Positions 7,779 to 16,558 of a DNA stretch of 64,000 nucleotides are shown in pieces (the stretch's first letter is position 1; each line of letters begins with the position of its first letter). Under the pieces are notes generated by a model. It did not search any database. It was not told where the DNA came from and saw only the letters and a program-made list of their open reading frames with translations. The position numbers were made by a program, and so were the translations under genes. This DNA is from Geopseudomonas aromaticivorans (GTDB taxonomy: Bacteria > Pseudomonadota > Gammaproteobacteria > Pseudomonadales > Pseudomonadaceae), in NCBI RefSeq assembly GCF_019097855.1, contig NZ_JAHRGL010000040.1:1-64000 (forward strand), in the 5' to 3' direction.

Positions 7779-9483
7779 CGGCCGCCCGGACGTCGCCGAC
7801 CTGCTGGGCCTCGGCAGCCACTCGGCGCGCAAGAGCTACTACCCCGAGCTGTCGGCGCGCCTCGACGAGCTGGAGCGCGAGCGCAACCGCTACAAGTGGC
7901 TGTTCGAGCACGCGGTGCATGGCATCTTCCAGGGCCGCATGAACCACGGCATCCTCGCCGCCAACCCGGCGCTGGCGCACATGCTCGGCTACGAGGATCC
8001 GCAGCAGGTGCTGTGGTCGCAGACCGATCTGGCCGAGCAGCTGTTCGTCGGCGGCGCCGCGGAGCTGGCGCGGATCAATGCGGTGCTGCGCGAGGGCCAC
8101 GGCCTGTTCGGCTACGAGACGCGCCTGCGCCGCCGCGACGGCAGCTGCATCGACGTGCTGATGAACCTGCTGCTCAAGCCCGACGAGGAGGGCCTGGTCG
8201 AGGGCTTCGTCGCCGACATCACCGAGCGCAAGCAGGCCCAGCTGCGCCAGCAGCAGCTCAACGTCGAGCTGGAGCAGCGCGTCGCCGCGCGCACCGCCGA
8301 GCTGCTCGAGGCCAACCGCCACCTGCAGCAGGAGATCCGCCAGCGCGAGCGCATCCAGTGCGAGCTGCGCGAGGCGCGCGACGCCGCCGAGGCGGCCAAC
8401 CAGAGCAAGGACAAGTACCTGGCCGCGGCCAGCCACGACCTGCTGCAGCCGCTCAACGCTGCGCGCCTGCTGATCTCCACCCTGCGCGAGCGCCCGCTGG
8501 AGGCCAGCGAGGCCAACCTGGTGGAGCGCACCCACCAGGCCCTGGAAGGCGCCGAGGACCTGCTCGCCGACCTTCTGGACATCGCCCGCCTGGACAGCCG
8601 GGCGATCCGTCCGGACCTCGCGGTGTATCGCCTCGACGAGCTGCTGGCGCCGCTGGCCTCGGAATTCCAGCCGGTGGCCGAGGCGGTCGGCCTGGGCTTG
8701 CGCGTGCGCATCCCGCGCCTCGCCGTGCGTACCGACTTCCGCCTGCTCACCCGCATCCTGCGCAACTTTCTCAGCAACGCCTGCCGCTACACCGGCCAGG
8801 GTCGCGTGCTGCTCGGCTGCCGCCGCCGCGGCGCGCACCTGCTGATCGAGGTGTGGGATACCGGCCGCGGCATCGCGGCCGACAAGCTGGAGGAGATCTT
8901 CCTCGAGTTCAACCAGCTGGACGCCGACCGCGCCGCCGAGCGCAAGGGCGTCGGCCTGGGCCTGGCGATCGTCGAGCGTATCGCGCGCATGCTCGACTAC
9001 CGCATCCAGGTGCGCTCGCAGCCGGGGCGCGGCTCGGTGTTCAGCATCGAGGTGCCGCTGGCCGAGTACGTGGCGCCGGAGCCGGTCGCGCGCCCGCGCG
9101 AGACGCTGGGCAATCCGCTGCCCGGGCGGCGGGTGCTGGTGGTCGACAACGAGCCGGACATCCAGCAGAGCATGCAGGCGCTGCTGGCCCAGTGGGGCTG
9201 CGAGGTGCGCGTGGCCGCCGGCCTGGCGGAGGCGCGCGCGCAGCTGGTCGGCTGGCCGGCCGAGCTGCTGTTGGTGGACTACCACCTCGATCAGGGCGCC
9301 AACGGCTGCGATCTGGTGCAGAACCTGCGCGGTGAGTCGGCGCTGCCGCTGCCGGCGGTGATGATCACTGCCGAGCGCAGCGAGCAGTGTCGCCGCCAGC
9401 TGCACGAGCAGGGCATTCCGCTGCTCAACAAACCGGTCAAGCCGGGCAAGCTGCGCGCCGTGCTCAGTCAGTTCCTTTCCTGA
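7762..9483 (+). CDS. ercS: Hybrid sensor histidine kinase ErcS-like
   Basis: A 573-residue cytoplasmic kinase with no membrane segment. Order of parts: a ~45-residue lead, a PAS domain (about 45-160, with a PAC-like end FVADITERK), a coiled coil (about 155-215), a HisKA domain with phospho-acceptor H225 (SHDLLQPLNAARLL), a HATPase domain (N box NACRYTG, DTGRGI, GVGLGLAI) and a receiver domain (about 455-573) with phosphorylatable D506. The architecture fits the ErcS/NahK family that controls ethanol oxidation in pseudomonads. It is translationally coupled to ercA. Membrane-free sensing suggests an internal signal. Confidence 0.88.
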   Translation: MAKLSDGRPDVADLLGLGSHSARKSYYPELSARLDELERERNRYKWLFEHAVHGIFQGRMNHGILAANPALAHMLGYEDPQQVLWSQTDLAEQLFVGGAAELARINAVLREGHGLFGYETRLRRRDGSCIDVLMNLLLKPDEEGLVEGFVADITERKQAQLRQQQLNVELEQRVAARTAELLEANRHLQQEIRQRERIQCELREARDAAEAANQSKDKYLAAASHDLLQPLNAARLLISTLRERPLEASEANLVERTHQALEGAEDLLADLLDIARLDSRAIRPDLAVYRLDELLAPLASEFQPVAEAVGLGLRVRIPRLAVRTDFRLLTRILRNFLSNACRYTGQGRVLLGCRRRGAHLLIEVWDTGRGIAADKLEEIFLEFNQLDADRAAERKGVGLGLAIVERIARMLDYRIQVRSQPGRGSVFSIEVPLAEYVAPEPVARPRETLGNPLPGRRVLVVDNEPDIQQSMQALLAQWGCEVRVAAGLAEARAQLVGWPAELLLVDYHLDQGANGCDLVQNLRGESALPLPAVMITAERSEQCRRQLHEQGIPLLNKPVKPGKLRAVLSQFLS

Positions 9484-9612
9484 AGTGTGATTCAGGTCGC
9501 CTTTTTCGCAAAGAATCGCGACAAAGGTCGTATAGCCCGTTTAAATCCTGCGCGCAAAGCCGCTGCCATGGGCGCGGCTTGCCTATCCAATAAGAACAAG
9601 GAGTAACGGGTC

Positions 9613-10668
9613 ATGTTGAAGCGGACGCTGCTGGTGCTGGGGCTGACTGCGGGGGGCGCGCTGGCGCACGCCGGGGAAGTGCTGCGGGTGTATGGCGGGG
9701 AGGGACGGCTGGCGCCCGGCCTGATCGAGGAGTTCCAGCAGCAGACGGGAATCCGCGTGGAGTACGAGGCCTACGGCGCGGCGGAGGACGTGCTGAGCGA
9801 TGAGGCATTCGGCCGCCGTTACGACGTGGTCTTCCCCGTGCACTTCCAGCTGCCGGCGCTGGTCGCCGCGCAGCGCCTGCAGCTACTGGATCCGGCCAGG
9901 CTGCCCAATCTGAAGCAGATCGACCCTGACCTGGACACCATGCTCGACGGCTCCTCGGCGCAGACCCGGCATGCCGTGCCCTACCAGTGGGGCACCGTCG
10001 GCCTGGCGCTGAACGTGGCCAAGGTGACCGAAGCGCTGGGTGCGGTGCCCGAGGAGAGCTGGAGCCTGCTGTTCGACGCCCGCAACAACGAGCGCCTGGC
10101 CAAGTGCGGCATCGGCATGCTGGATGCGCGCCAGGAAATCCTCTCGCTGCTGCTCAACTACAAGGGGCGCACGCTGGCCCGCAGCGGCCCGCGCCAGGTC
10201 CAGCAGGCCGGCGAGGAGCTGGCCGCGCTGCGCGGCAAGGTCGCCACCTTCGGCAATCGCGCGTATATCGAGCAGTTGGCCAGCGGCCAGCTGTGCGCGG
10301 CCATCGCCTGGAGCGGGCACGCGCTGAAGGGGGCCGACGCCGGGGCGCAGCTGAGTTACGTCATGCCGCGCGAGGGGGCGCTGATGTTCATCGACACCAT
10401 GGCGATTCCCAGCAACGCGCAGAACGTCGCGGCGGCGCATCGCTTCATCGACTACCTGGCCGGTGCCGAAGTGAACACCCGCAATGCCCGCGAGACGCTG
10501 TTCTACCCGGTCATCCGCGGCGATGCGCCGGCGATGGGCCGACTGGCCAGCGAGCGGAAGGATCTGGTGGTCGCCAGCGGCCAGCGGCGCAGCTTCTACT
10601 ATCTGGAGTCGCTGAGCCCGCGGCAGAAGACGGCGGTGGACGCGGCCTGGCTGCAGGTCAAGCGCTGA
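9613..10668 (+). CDS. Periplasmic solute-binding protein, spermidine/putrescine-binding type
   Basis: A 351-residue extracellular binding protein with a signal peptide (residues 1-20, cleavage near AHAG). The pattern EVLRVYGGEG...EEFQQQTGIRVEYEAYG, then a GTVGLALN block, is that of PotD/SpuD-like polyamine-binding proteins (bacterial extracellular solute-binding family 1). No permease or ATPase gene is adjacent, so it either serves a transporter encoded elsewhere or acts as a sensor input. An AAGGAG site precedes the ATG. Its 3' end overlaps the convergent acyltransferase gene by 11 bases. The ligand cannot be read from sequence. Confidence 0.75.
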   Translation: MLKRTLLVLGLTAGGALAHAGEVLRVYGGEGRLAPGLIEEFQQQTGIRVEYEAYGAAEDVLSDEAFGRRYDVVFPVHFQLPALVAAQRLQLLDPARLPNLKQIDPDLDTMLDGSSAQTRHAVPYQWGTVGLALNVAKVTEALGAVPEESWSLLFDARNNERLAKCGIGMLDARQEILSLLLNYKGRTLARSGPRQVQQAGEELAALRGKVATFGNRAYIEQLASGQLCAAIAWSGHALKGADAGAQLSYVMPREGALMFIDTMAIPSNAQNVAAAHRFIDYLAGAEVNTRNARETLFYPVIRGDAPAMGRLASERKDLVVASGQRRSFYYLESLSPRQKTAVDAAWLQVKR

Positions 10669-11560
10669 GTGGGTGGCGTTGCAGGCGCTCGAGCAGGGCG
10701 TCCTTGTCCTCCCACAGGCTGTTGACCCACTGCTGGAACTGCAGGCGGTAGGCCTCGTCCTGGTCGTAGCTGCGGCCGAGGAACTCGGCAGGGATCGGTC
10801 GCTGGCTGAAGCATACCGTCACCCGCTGCAGCCGCCCGCAGAGCAGGTCGCGAAAGCGCGGGCGGCCGTCGGGGTAGTGGATGGTCACGTCGACCAGCGC
10901 TTGCAGTTGCTCGCCCATGGCGTCGATGGCCAGGGCGATGCCGCCGGCGCGTGGCTTGAGCAGGTGACGGTAGGGCGACTGCTGCGCTGCCTGCTTGGCC
11001 GCGGTGAAGCGCGTGCCTTCGAGGAAGTTGAACAGCGCCACCGGAATGCCGCGCAGGCGCGCGCAGGCCTTGCGCGCGGTCTGCAGGTCGGCGTCGCGGC
11101 GCTCCGGGTGGCGCGCCAGGTAGGCCTTGGAGTGGCGCTGCATGAACGGAAAGTCCAGCGCCCAGCAGCACAGGCCGAACACCGGGATCCAGATCAGCTC
11201 CTTCTTCAGGAAGAAGCGCAGCAGCGGCAGGCGGCGGTTGAGGTGGTACTGCAGGACGAAGATGTCGACCCAGCTCTGGTGGTTGCTGATCACCAGGCAG
11301 GAGCCGCGCACCTGCAGCTGCTCGAGTCCCTCGACCTGCCACCGGGTATCCTGCACCCACTGCATCCACGCCCGGTTGCCGTCGGCCCAGCGGGCGGCGA
11401 CCTGGCCCATCAGACGCCGGCTCAGCGTCCGGGTGGCGGCGAACGGCAGCAGCTTGAGCAGCGCCAGGGCGAACAACGGCCAGCACCACAGCAGGGTGTT
11501 GAGTCCCAGCAGCAGGCTGGTGATGGCACCGCGCAGCGGGGCGGGCAGGTGTCTGAGCAT
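10658..11560 (-). CDS. PlsC-family acyltransferase (YihG-like)
   Basis: A 300-residue inner-membrane glycerophospholipid acyltransferase. A hydrophobic N-terminal anchor (residues about 12-45) precedes the HX4D catalytic motif (H94, D99 in NHQSWVDIF) and the substrate-binding FLEGTR motif. It matches the YihG/LPLAT group that transfers acyl chains to lysophosphatidic acid or lysophospholipid. The start at 11560 gives the recognisable N-terminus MLRHLPAPLRGA. The longer open frame runs back into the slyD promoter region and is rejected. It is transcribed convergently with the binding-protein gene and divergently from slyD. Confidence 0.82.
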   Translation of the reverse strand: MLRHLPAPLRGAITSLLLGLNTLLWCWPLFALALLKLLPFAATRTLSRRLMGQVAARWADGNRAWMQWVQDTRWQVEGLEQLQVRGSCLVISNHQSWVDIFVLQYHLNRRLPLLRFFLKKELIWIPVFGLCCWALDFPFMQRHSKAYLARHPERRDADLQTARKACARLRGIPVALFNFLEGTRFTAAKQAAQQSPYRHLLKPRAGGIALAIDAMGEQLQALVDVTIHYPDGRPRFRDLLCGRLQRVTVCFSQRPIPAEFLGRSYDQDEAYRLQFQQWVNSLWEDKDALLERLQRHPLSA

Positions 11561-11788
11561 GGCGGGTTCTCGGGCGGTGGGCCGGCGGGGCTGGTGCGGC
11601 GGCCGGATGATACTGTAGCCGTGTTCGAGGCGTAAGATCGCTGGATTTGGCCGCTGTTGACGGACAATCGTTGCGCTGCGTGCGCGGCCGCGTCCGCCTG
11701 TCCCGCTGCGGGTCGCTTTCAATCCGGCGGCAACGTAGAATCAGCGTTCGCACCTCTCCATATTCAAAATATCCAAAGGTTTCAAACC

Positions 11789-12274
11789 ATGCAGATCGCG
11801 GCCAACAAGGCGGTATCCATCGACTACACCCTGACCAACGAAGGCGGTGAGGTCATCGACAGCTCCGCCGGCGGTGCACCGCTGGTATACCTGCATGGCG
11901 CCGGCAACATCATCGTCGGTCTGGAAAAGGCCCTCGAAGGCAAGCAGGCCGGCGACGAGCTGGACGTCACCATCGAGCCGCAGGAAGCCTACGGCGACTA
12001 CAGCGTCGAGCTGGTGGCCGTGCTCAACCGCGCCATGTTCGAAGGCGTCGACGAGCTGGAAGTCGGCATGCAGTTCCACGCCTCCGCTCCGGACGGCGGC
12101 ATGCAGATCGTCACCATCCGCGACATCGAAGGCGAGGACGTCACCGTCGACGGCAACCACCCGCTGGCCGGCCAGAGCCTGAACTTCAAGGTCAAGGTGG
12201 TCAACGTGCGCGACGCCTCTGCCGAGGAAATCGCCCACGGCCACGTGCATGGCGAAGGTGGTCATCACCACTAA
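11789..12274 (+). CDS. slyD: FKBP-type peptidyl-prolyl isomerase SlyD
   Basis: A 161-residue prolyl isomerase, chaperone and metallochaperone. The FKBP domain with its inserted IF chaperone flap begins MQIAANKAVSIDYTL. The protein ends in a His-rich tail HGHVHGEGGHHH that can bind Ni or Zn. The tail is shorter than in E. coli SlyD, as in other pseudomonads. The upstream in-frame extension from 11657 has no homology and covers the promoter region. An intrinsic terminator follows at 12322-12359. Confidence 0.95.
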   Translation: MQIAANKAVSIDYTLTNEGGEVIDSSAGGAPLVYLHGAGNIIVGLEKALEGKQAGDELDVTIEPQEAYGDYSVELVAVLNRAMFEGVDELEVGMQFHASAPDGGMQIVTIRDIEGEDVTVDGNHPLAGQSLNFKVKVVNVRDASAEEIAHGHVHGEGGHHH

Positions 12275-12321
12275 TAAGCCCGGCGAGCGGATGTCCATCT
12301 GCTGCTAAGCTGAACGCTAGG

Positions 12322-12359
12322 AAAGGTGCTATTGCGATCCGTGATAGCACCTTTTTTTT
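12322..12359 (+). terminator. Intrinsic terminator of slyD
   Basis: An 11-bp stem AAAGGTGCTAT / ATAGCACCTTT with an 11-base loop, followed by a run of T (12352-12359). It ends the slyD transcript before the peroxidase gene. Confidence 0.9.
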
Positions 12360-12393
12360 GGATCGTTGTTCCGGATTTGCATGGAGCCCTGTG

Positions 12394-12885
12394 ATGAGCA
12401 TTTTCCACGACCTGAATCTGAAGGCCCTGGACGGCCAGGACCTGCCCCTGGCGCCGTTCAAGGGCAAGGTGGTACTGGTGGTCAATGTCGCGTCGAAATG
12501 CGGCCTGACGCCGCAATACGCCGGGTTGGAGCATCTCCATCAGCAGTACCGCGAGCGCGGCTTCAGCGTGCTCGGTCTGCCGTGCAACCAGTTCGCCGGG
12601 CAGGAGCCGGGCAGCGAGGCGGAGATCCGCGCGTTCTGCAGCCTCAACTACGGGGTCAGCTTCCCGCTGAGCGCCAAGATTGAGGTCAATGGCCATGACC
12701 GCCATCCGTTGTACCGGCTGCTGGCGGGCGAGGGGGCGGAGTTCCCCGGCGACATCACCTGGAACTTCGAGAAGTTCCTGGTCGGCCCGGATGGCCGGGT
12801 GCTCGAGCGTTTCTCGCCGCGGGTCACCCCGGAAGATCCGCAACTGATCCAGGCGATCGAGAAGGCCCTGGCGGCGCTGGCCTGA
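12394..12885 (+). CDS. Glutathione peroxidase family, thiol peroxidase type
   Basis: A 163-residue Cys-type glutathione peroxidase (BtuE/Gpx family) that reduces hydroperoxides, usually with thioredoxin. The peroxidatic Cys is C36 in NVASKCGLTPQY. The catalytic Gln in the LPCNQFAGQEPG block and the Trp-Asn in ITWNFEKFLV complete the tetrad. The start at 12394 gives the family's ordinary N-terminus (MSIFHDLNLKALDGQ). It stands alone between slyD and cysZ, and its promoter must lie in the ~35 bp after the slyD terminator or be readthrough. Confidence 0.93.
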   Translation: MSIFHDLNLKALDGQDLPLAPFKGKVVLVVNVASKCGLTPQYAGLEHLHQQYRERGFSVLGLPCNQFAGQEPGSEAEIRAFCSLNYGVSFPLSAKIEVNGHDRHPLYRLLAGEGAEFPGDITWNFEKFLVGPDGRVLERFSPRVTPEDPQLIQAIEKALAALA

Positions 12886-12907
12886 GCCGCCGCCCCCCGT
12901 CGTTAGC

Positions 12908-13654
12908 TCAGCGCCCCAGTCGCGTGGCGCCGTCCTCGCGTACCCAGAACACCGTCGCTCCGGCCACTGCGGCCGGCATCAACAGAATGTTCAGTCCCGG
13001 CACCAGTAGTGCGGCATAGGTGACGGCGCCGAAGCCCAGGCTCTGCCAGCGCTTGGCGCGCAGCCAGGCGAGCATCTCGTCCCAGCCCATCTTGTGGTTG
13101 TCTGCCGGGTAGTCGATGTACTGCACCGCCATCATCCATACGCCGAACAGCAGCCACAGCGGCGCGGCGATCAGGTTCAGCCCCGGAATCAGCGACAGCA
13201 CCAGCAGCCCCAGCGCCCGCGGCAGGAAGTAGCCGAGTTTGCGCAGTTCGCGGCCGAGGGTGCGCGGGATCATCGCCAGCAGTTCGCCCCCACTGAACGG
13301 CGGCGCGTCGTCGCGGCCGCGCACCACCGCCTCGACCTTCTCGGCGAGGAAGCCGTTGAACGGTGCGGCGATCAGGTTGGCCAGCAGGGTGAAGCCGAAG
13401 AACAGGATCAGCAGCACCAGCACCACGAACAGCGGCCACAGCAGGTATTCGAGAAAGCTCAGCCAGCCGGGTAGGCCCGGCATCAGGGCATCGACCCAGT
13501 AGCCGAACTGCTGGAACGCCAGCACGCTCAGGCCGATGAACAGCAGCAGGTTGATGGTCAGCGGCAGCAGGACGAACAGTCGCAGGCCCGGACGCAGGAT
13601 CAGGCGCAGGCCGGCAGCGAGGTAGCCGGGGCCTGAGAGGGCTTGGGTGGGCAT
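12908..13654 (-). CDS. cysZ: Sulfate transporter CysZ-like
   Basis: A 248-residue inner-membrane protein of the EI24/CysZ family, which supplies sulfate for cysteine synthesis. It has a hydrophobic helix near residues 25-50, a strong double helix around 65-105, and further hydrophobic segments around 150-185 and 215-240. The conserved [13 protein letters not shown] motif follows the second segment, as in CysZ. Start MPTQAL at 13654 is preferred over the ATG at 13675 because GGAG lies at good spacing before it. A repeat-rich gap separates it from the next gene cluster. Confidence 0.88.
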   Translation of the reverse strand: MPTQALSGPGYLAAGLRLILRPGLRLFVLLPLTINLLLFIGLSVLAFQQFGYWVDALMPGLPGWLSFLEYLLWPLFVVLVLLILFFGFTLLANLIAAPFNGFLAEKVEAVVRGRDDAPPFSGGELLAMIPRTLGRELRKLGYFLPRALGLLVLSLIPGLNLIAAPLWLLFGVWMMAVQYIDYPADNHKMGWDEMLAWLRAKRWQSLGFGAVTYAALLVPGLNILLMPAAVAGATVFWVREDGATRLGR

Positions 13655-13700
13655 GGGGAACTCCGTGGGGAACACGGGGCCAACTTAACACGGGGCGTGC

Positions 13701-13816
13701 CGTAGGGTGGGTTAGGCCGCAGGCCGTAACCTACCAACGATGCCGCCAGGCATCTCAAGCACCGGCCTTGCGGCCGGCTGGTGGGTTACGCCGCTCTGCG
13801 GCTAACCCACCCTACG
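13701..13816. repeat. GTGGGTTA-type palindromic repeat pair
   Basis: CGTAGGGTGGGTTAGGCC...GTAACCTACC (13701-13735) and GTGGGTTACGCC...GGCTAACCCACCCTACG (13780-13816) are inverted to one another and each is internally palindromic. They form a BIME-like unit of ~115 bp between cysZ and the small-gene cluster. The outer heptamer is the same CCCTACG as in the other two repeat families here. Confidence 0.85.
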
Positions 13817-13825
13817 GGGGGGATC

Positions 13826-14167
13826 TCAGCTCTTGCGCGTCAGCGGCAGTTCGGCAAAGCGCACGCCGGCCAGGCCGCTGGCCTGCAGGGCGCGGATGTT
13901 GGCGTGGTCGCTGCCTTCGGGAGTCGCCAGCACGCTGCGGTAGTGCTCGCCGAAGCCCAGCAGGGTTTCCTCGGCGCTGAGGCCTTCGAGCAGGGCCAGA
14001 CCGAGCAGCTTGCAGGAGCCCTCGTTCTGGCCGGCGGCGCTTTCCACTCCGCCGTTGACGAAGGCCTGCGGTTGGTAGTCGTAGTGGGCGGCGATGAATG
14101 CCAGGGTGTCGGCGAAGGGATGCGCGTCGCGGCGCAGGGCGGCGCGGAAGTCGGTCAGTGCGGTCAT
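13826..14167 (-). CDS. HopJ-type III effector family protein (likely housekeeping)
   Basis: A 113-residue protein starting MTALTDFRAAL, with the HopJ-family core FADTLAFIAAHYDYQP...FVNG and a C-terminal HANIRALQASGL. The family is named after a plant-pathogen effector but is widely conserved in non-pathogenic proteobacteria, so a secretion role should not be assumed. Its start codon overlaps the stop of the DUF1244 gene by 4 bases (14164-14167), showing one transcript and coupled translation. Molecular function is unknown. Confidence 0.8.
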   Translation of the reverse strand: MTALTDFRAALRRDAHPFADTLAFIAAHYDYQPQAFVNGGVESAAGQNEGSCKLLGLALLEGLSAEETLLGFGEHYRSVLATPEGSDHANIRALQASGLAGVRFAELPLTRKS

Positions 14168-14475
14168 TTCTTGCTCGCTTGGTCGAAGGCGGCCAGCTGT
14201 TCGGGCGTGGCCTCTTTTTGATGCTGGGCTTTCCACTCGGCGTAGGGCATGCCGTAGATGGTGTCGCGCGCCTGGTCGGCGGACATTTCGATGCCGCGCT
14301 CGTCGGCGGCGGCCTTGTACCACTTGCCCAGGCAGTTGCGGCAGAAACCGGCGAGGTTCATCAGCTCGATGTTCTGCACGTCGCTGCGCTCACCGAGGTG
14401 CTGCAGAAGGCGGCGAAAGGCGGCGGCTTCCAGTTCGAGGCGCTGCTGGTCGGTGATGGCGGGTTGTTCGCTCAT
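14164..14475 (-). CDS. DUF1244 protein
   Basis: A 103-residue protein of the DUF1244 family. The core is ...ELMNLAGFCRNCLGKWYKAAADERG..., with a CRNC pair in the segment usual for this family, then YGMPYAEWKAQHQKEAT. The start at 14475 (MSEQPAIT) follows a GAGAGCAGCC site. It is co-transcribed and overlapping with the HopJ-like gene downstream. No enzymatic motif is recognised; the two close cysteines could bind metal. Confidence 0.82.
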   Translation of the reverse strand: MSEQPAITDQQRLELEAAAFRRLLQHLGERSDVQNIELMNLAGFCRNCLGKWYKAAADERGIEMSADQARDTIYGMPYAEWKAQHQKEATPEQLAAFDQASKK

Positions 14476-14569
14476 GGCTGCTCTCGCGGTGGTCGGTGGA
14501 AAGAGGCCGATGATAGAAGCCGCGACCGCGCCGGACAATGCCGGTGCGGCCGCGAGACTGACTGGCGTG

Positions 14570-14941
14570 TCAGCGGTGTCCGGCGAGGGTGATCGACACC
14601 GACTCGGCAAAGCGCAGGGCGTGCAGCTTGTCGACCTCTACCTCGGCGTAGCGTACGTCCGGGTTGGCCATCACCAGGTCGAGGATTTCCTGGGTCAGCC
14701 GCTCGAGCAGGGCGAAGCGGTTTTCCTCGACATGGCGAATCACCGCCTTGGTGATGGTGCGGTAGTTCAGCGCCTGGTCGATGTCGTTGCCCTGCACCGC
14801 GTCCTGCGCCGGGTAGAGGATGGTCAGGTTGATCAGCACATCCTGCTTGTTGAGGATTTCCTCCTCCTTGATGCCGATGTAGGTGCGCAGGCGCAGGTCC
14901 TTGACGCGGATGCGCGCCATGCCGGGCTCCAGTCGAGGCAT
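14570..14941 (-). CDS. folX: Dihydroneopterin triphosphate 2'-epimerase FolX
   Basis: A 123-residue pterin enzyme of the FolB/FolX fold that epimerises dihydroneopterin triphosphate to dihydromonapterin triphosphate. The motifs [29 protein letters not shown] and [16 protein letters not shown] are diagnostic for FolX rather than FolB. Start [13 protein letters not shown] at 14941 abuts the folE stop. A second ATG (14920) has a better-placed GGAG, so the protein may begin at MARIRV. It is the last gene of the folM-folE-folX operon, which makes tetrahydromonapterin, the cofactor of phenylalanine hydroxylase in pseudomonads. Confidence 0.93.
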   Translation of the reverse strand: MPRLEPGMARIRVKDLRLRTYIGIKEEEILNKQDVLINLTILYPAQDAVQGNDIDQALNYRTITKAVIRHVEENRFALLERLTQEILDLVMANPDVRYAEVEVDKLHALRFAESVSITLAGHR

Positions 14942-15511
14942 TTACTTGCTCCGTCCGATCAGTTGCAGGAACTCCTGGCGGGTGTTGGTCGACTGGCGGA
15001 AGGCGCCGAGCATCACCGAGGAGGTCATCACCGAGTTCTGCTTCTCCACCCCGCGCATCATCATGCACATGTGCTGCGCCTCGATTACCACCGCCACGCC
15101 GGCCGCGTTGGTCACCTGCTGGACCGCCTCGGCGATCTGCCGGGTGAGGTTTTCCTGGATCTGCAGGCGACGGGCGAACATATCGACGATGCGCGCCACC
15201 TTGGACAGGCCGAGCACCTTGCCGGTGGGGATGTAGGCGACGTGGGCCTTGCCGATGAACGGCAGCAGGTGGTGTTCGCACAGCGAGTACAGCTCGATGT
15301 CGCGGACGATCACCATCTCGTCGTTGTCGGAGGCGAACAGCGCGCCGTTGACGATCTCGTCCAGCGACTGCTCATAGCCGCGGCACAGGTACTGCATGGC
15401 CTTGGCGGCCCGCTTGGGGGTGTCCAGCAGGCCTTCGCGCTCGGGATTCTCGCCGAGGCCTTTGAGAATTTCGTGGTAATGCTGGCTGATTTGCGACAGC
15501 TGATCGCTCAT
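14942..15511 (-). CDS. folE: GTP cyclohydrolase I FolE
   Basis: A 189-residue zinc enzyme that converts GTP to dihydroneopterin triphosphate, the entry point to folate and monapterin synthesis. Zn ligands are visible as C78 and H81 in [12 protein letters not shown] and C149 in [11 protein letters not shown]. Its length is usual for type I enzymes. It sits between folM and folX and uses the same promoter upstream of folM. This paralogue is the kind reported to be light- or stress-controlled in pseudomonads, and the neighbouring LitR-like and LOV genes fit that idea. Confidence 0.95.
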   Translation of the reverse strand: MSDQLSQISQHYHEILKGLGENPEREGLLDTPKRAAKAMQYLCRGYEQSLDEIVNGALFASDNDEMVIVRDIELYSLCEHHLLPFIGKAHVAYIPTGKVLGLSKVARIVDMFARRLQIQENLTRQIAEAVQQVTNAAGVAVVIEAQHMCMMMRGVEKQNSVMTSSVMLGAFRQSTNTRQEFLQLIGRSK

Positions 15512-15556
15512 GTTCGATTCCTCGTGGCGGCCGGTTGGGGGCTCACTGTAGCGGGC

Positions 15557-16267
15557 TCACTTCAGGTGGCGGCCGCCGTTGACGCACAGGCTGGTGCCGG
15601 TGACGTAGGGGTTGTCCAGAAGATAGCGCAGGCTCTGGTAGATGACCTCCGCTCCCGGCTCGATGCCGAGGGCCGACTTGGCCAGGGTTTTCTCGCGGTA
15701 CGCGGCGTCGTCGTGCTCGTGAAACATCACCAGCGCCGGGGCGATGGCGTTGACCTTGATCCGCGGGGCGAACTGCGCCGCGAACGACAGGGTCAGGTTT
15801 TCCAGTCCGGCCTTGCTGGCGCAGTAGGCCACGCGGTTGGCGCTGCCGCGACGGGCCACGTCGTCGGTGATATGCACGATATCGGCCAACTCGCAGTGCT
15901 CGAGCAGTTCGCGGCAACGCAGGTTGATCAGGTAGGGCGCCAGCATATGCACGTTGACCATCCGGGTGAAGGCTTCGGCCTCATGTCCGGGTTCCTCGCG
16001 CAGCCAGTCGGAGGCATTGTGCACGATGGCGCGCAGGCGCTCGGTGTGCTGCTTGAGCTGGTCGATGAAGGCGAGGACGCCGGCCTCGCTGGAAAAGTCG
16101 GCCGCCAGGGTCAGCGCGCCGCGCTGGCGCAGGTCGTCGAGCGCCGGACGCTCCGTGCGGTAGCTGACGATCAGTGGCTGGCCCTCGTCGAGCAGGCGCC
16201 GCGCGCAATGCAACCCGACACGCTGGCTGGCGCCGGTGATCAGGATGGGGGCGGGTGACTGGCTCAT
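15557..16267 (-). CDS. folM: Dihydromonapterin reductase FolM
   Basis: A 236-residue short-chain dehydrogenase that reduces dihydromonapterin (and dihydrofolate weakly) with NADPH. The nucleotide-binding TGASQRVG variant and the catalytic YCASKAG (Tyr-x3-Lys) are present, and the C-terminal VTGTSLCVNGGRHL is typical. The start MSQSPAPILITG at 16267 fits the SDR N-terminus; the longer frame runs into the promoter. It is the first gene of the operon. A TTGTACAA element at 16378-16385 sits about 110 bp upstream. Confidence 0.92.
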   Translation of the reverse strand: MSQSPAPILITGASQRVGLHCARRLLDEGQPLIVSYRTERPALDDLRQRGALTLAADFSSEAGVLAFIDQLKQHTERLRAIVHNASDWLREEPGHEAEAFTRMVNVHMLAPYLINLRCRELLEHCELADIVHITDDVARRGSANRVAYCASKAGLENLTLSFAAQFAPRIKVNAIAPALVMFHEHDDAAYREKTLAKSALGIEPGAEVIYQSLRYLLDNPYVTGTSLCVNGGRHLK

Positions 16268-16377
16268 GGCGGCCTCTTGGATTCTGGGAAGGTTCAGCGG
16301 CACAGCCGCCGGGTACCTGACAAGTGCGGGACGGAGCACCGACTGAACCAGAGGCAAAGTTATATCAGTCTTCGATC

Positions 16378-16520
16378 TTGTACAACCCTGCGGGCCGTGT
16401 GGGTAGTCGGTTTTTGTCGGGTTTGTTACCGAGGAAGGTGGATAAGACGCCGTTTTTCGCGGCTGTGCAGGCTTTTTGATTTGGTATTTTATTGTACTGT
16501 TGTTTTTGTTTTGTACATGT
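16378..16520 (-). promoter_or_regulatory. TTGTACA-type operators upstream of the folM operon
   Basis: The gap between folM and the DUF393 gene (16268-16558, no gene) holds TTGTACAA at 16378-16385, GTAC at 16494-16497 and TTGTACATG at 16511-16519. Read on the minus strand, TTGTAC is followed 15 bp later by TATAAC, a plausible promoter for folM-folE-folX. The motif is the same as that at 17015-17033 and 18171-18240. LitR/CarH-type MerR proteins bind repeats of this kind, so the adjacent regulator is the likely ligand. The assignment is inference. Confidence 0.5.
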
Positions 16521-16558
16521 TTTTGGCAGATTTTCTGCCGTGGCAGCGCTTGCGGGCC

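Noticed and set aside
9613-10668. Link of the binding protein to the pqq/ethanol genes
   Set aside because: It has its own leader and ribosome site and resembles polyamine-binding proteins; nothing beyond adjacency ties it to PQQ.
13826-14167. Type III secretion effector
   Set aside because: The HopJ name comes from one plant-pathogen study; the family is widespread, and no secretion genes or effector promoter lie here.
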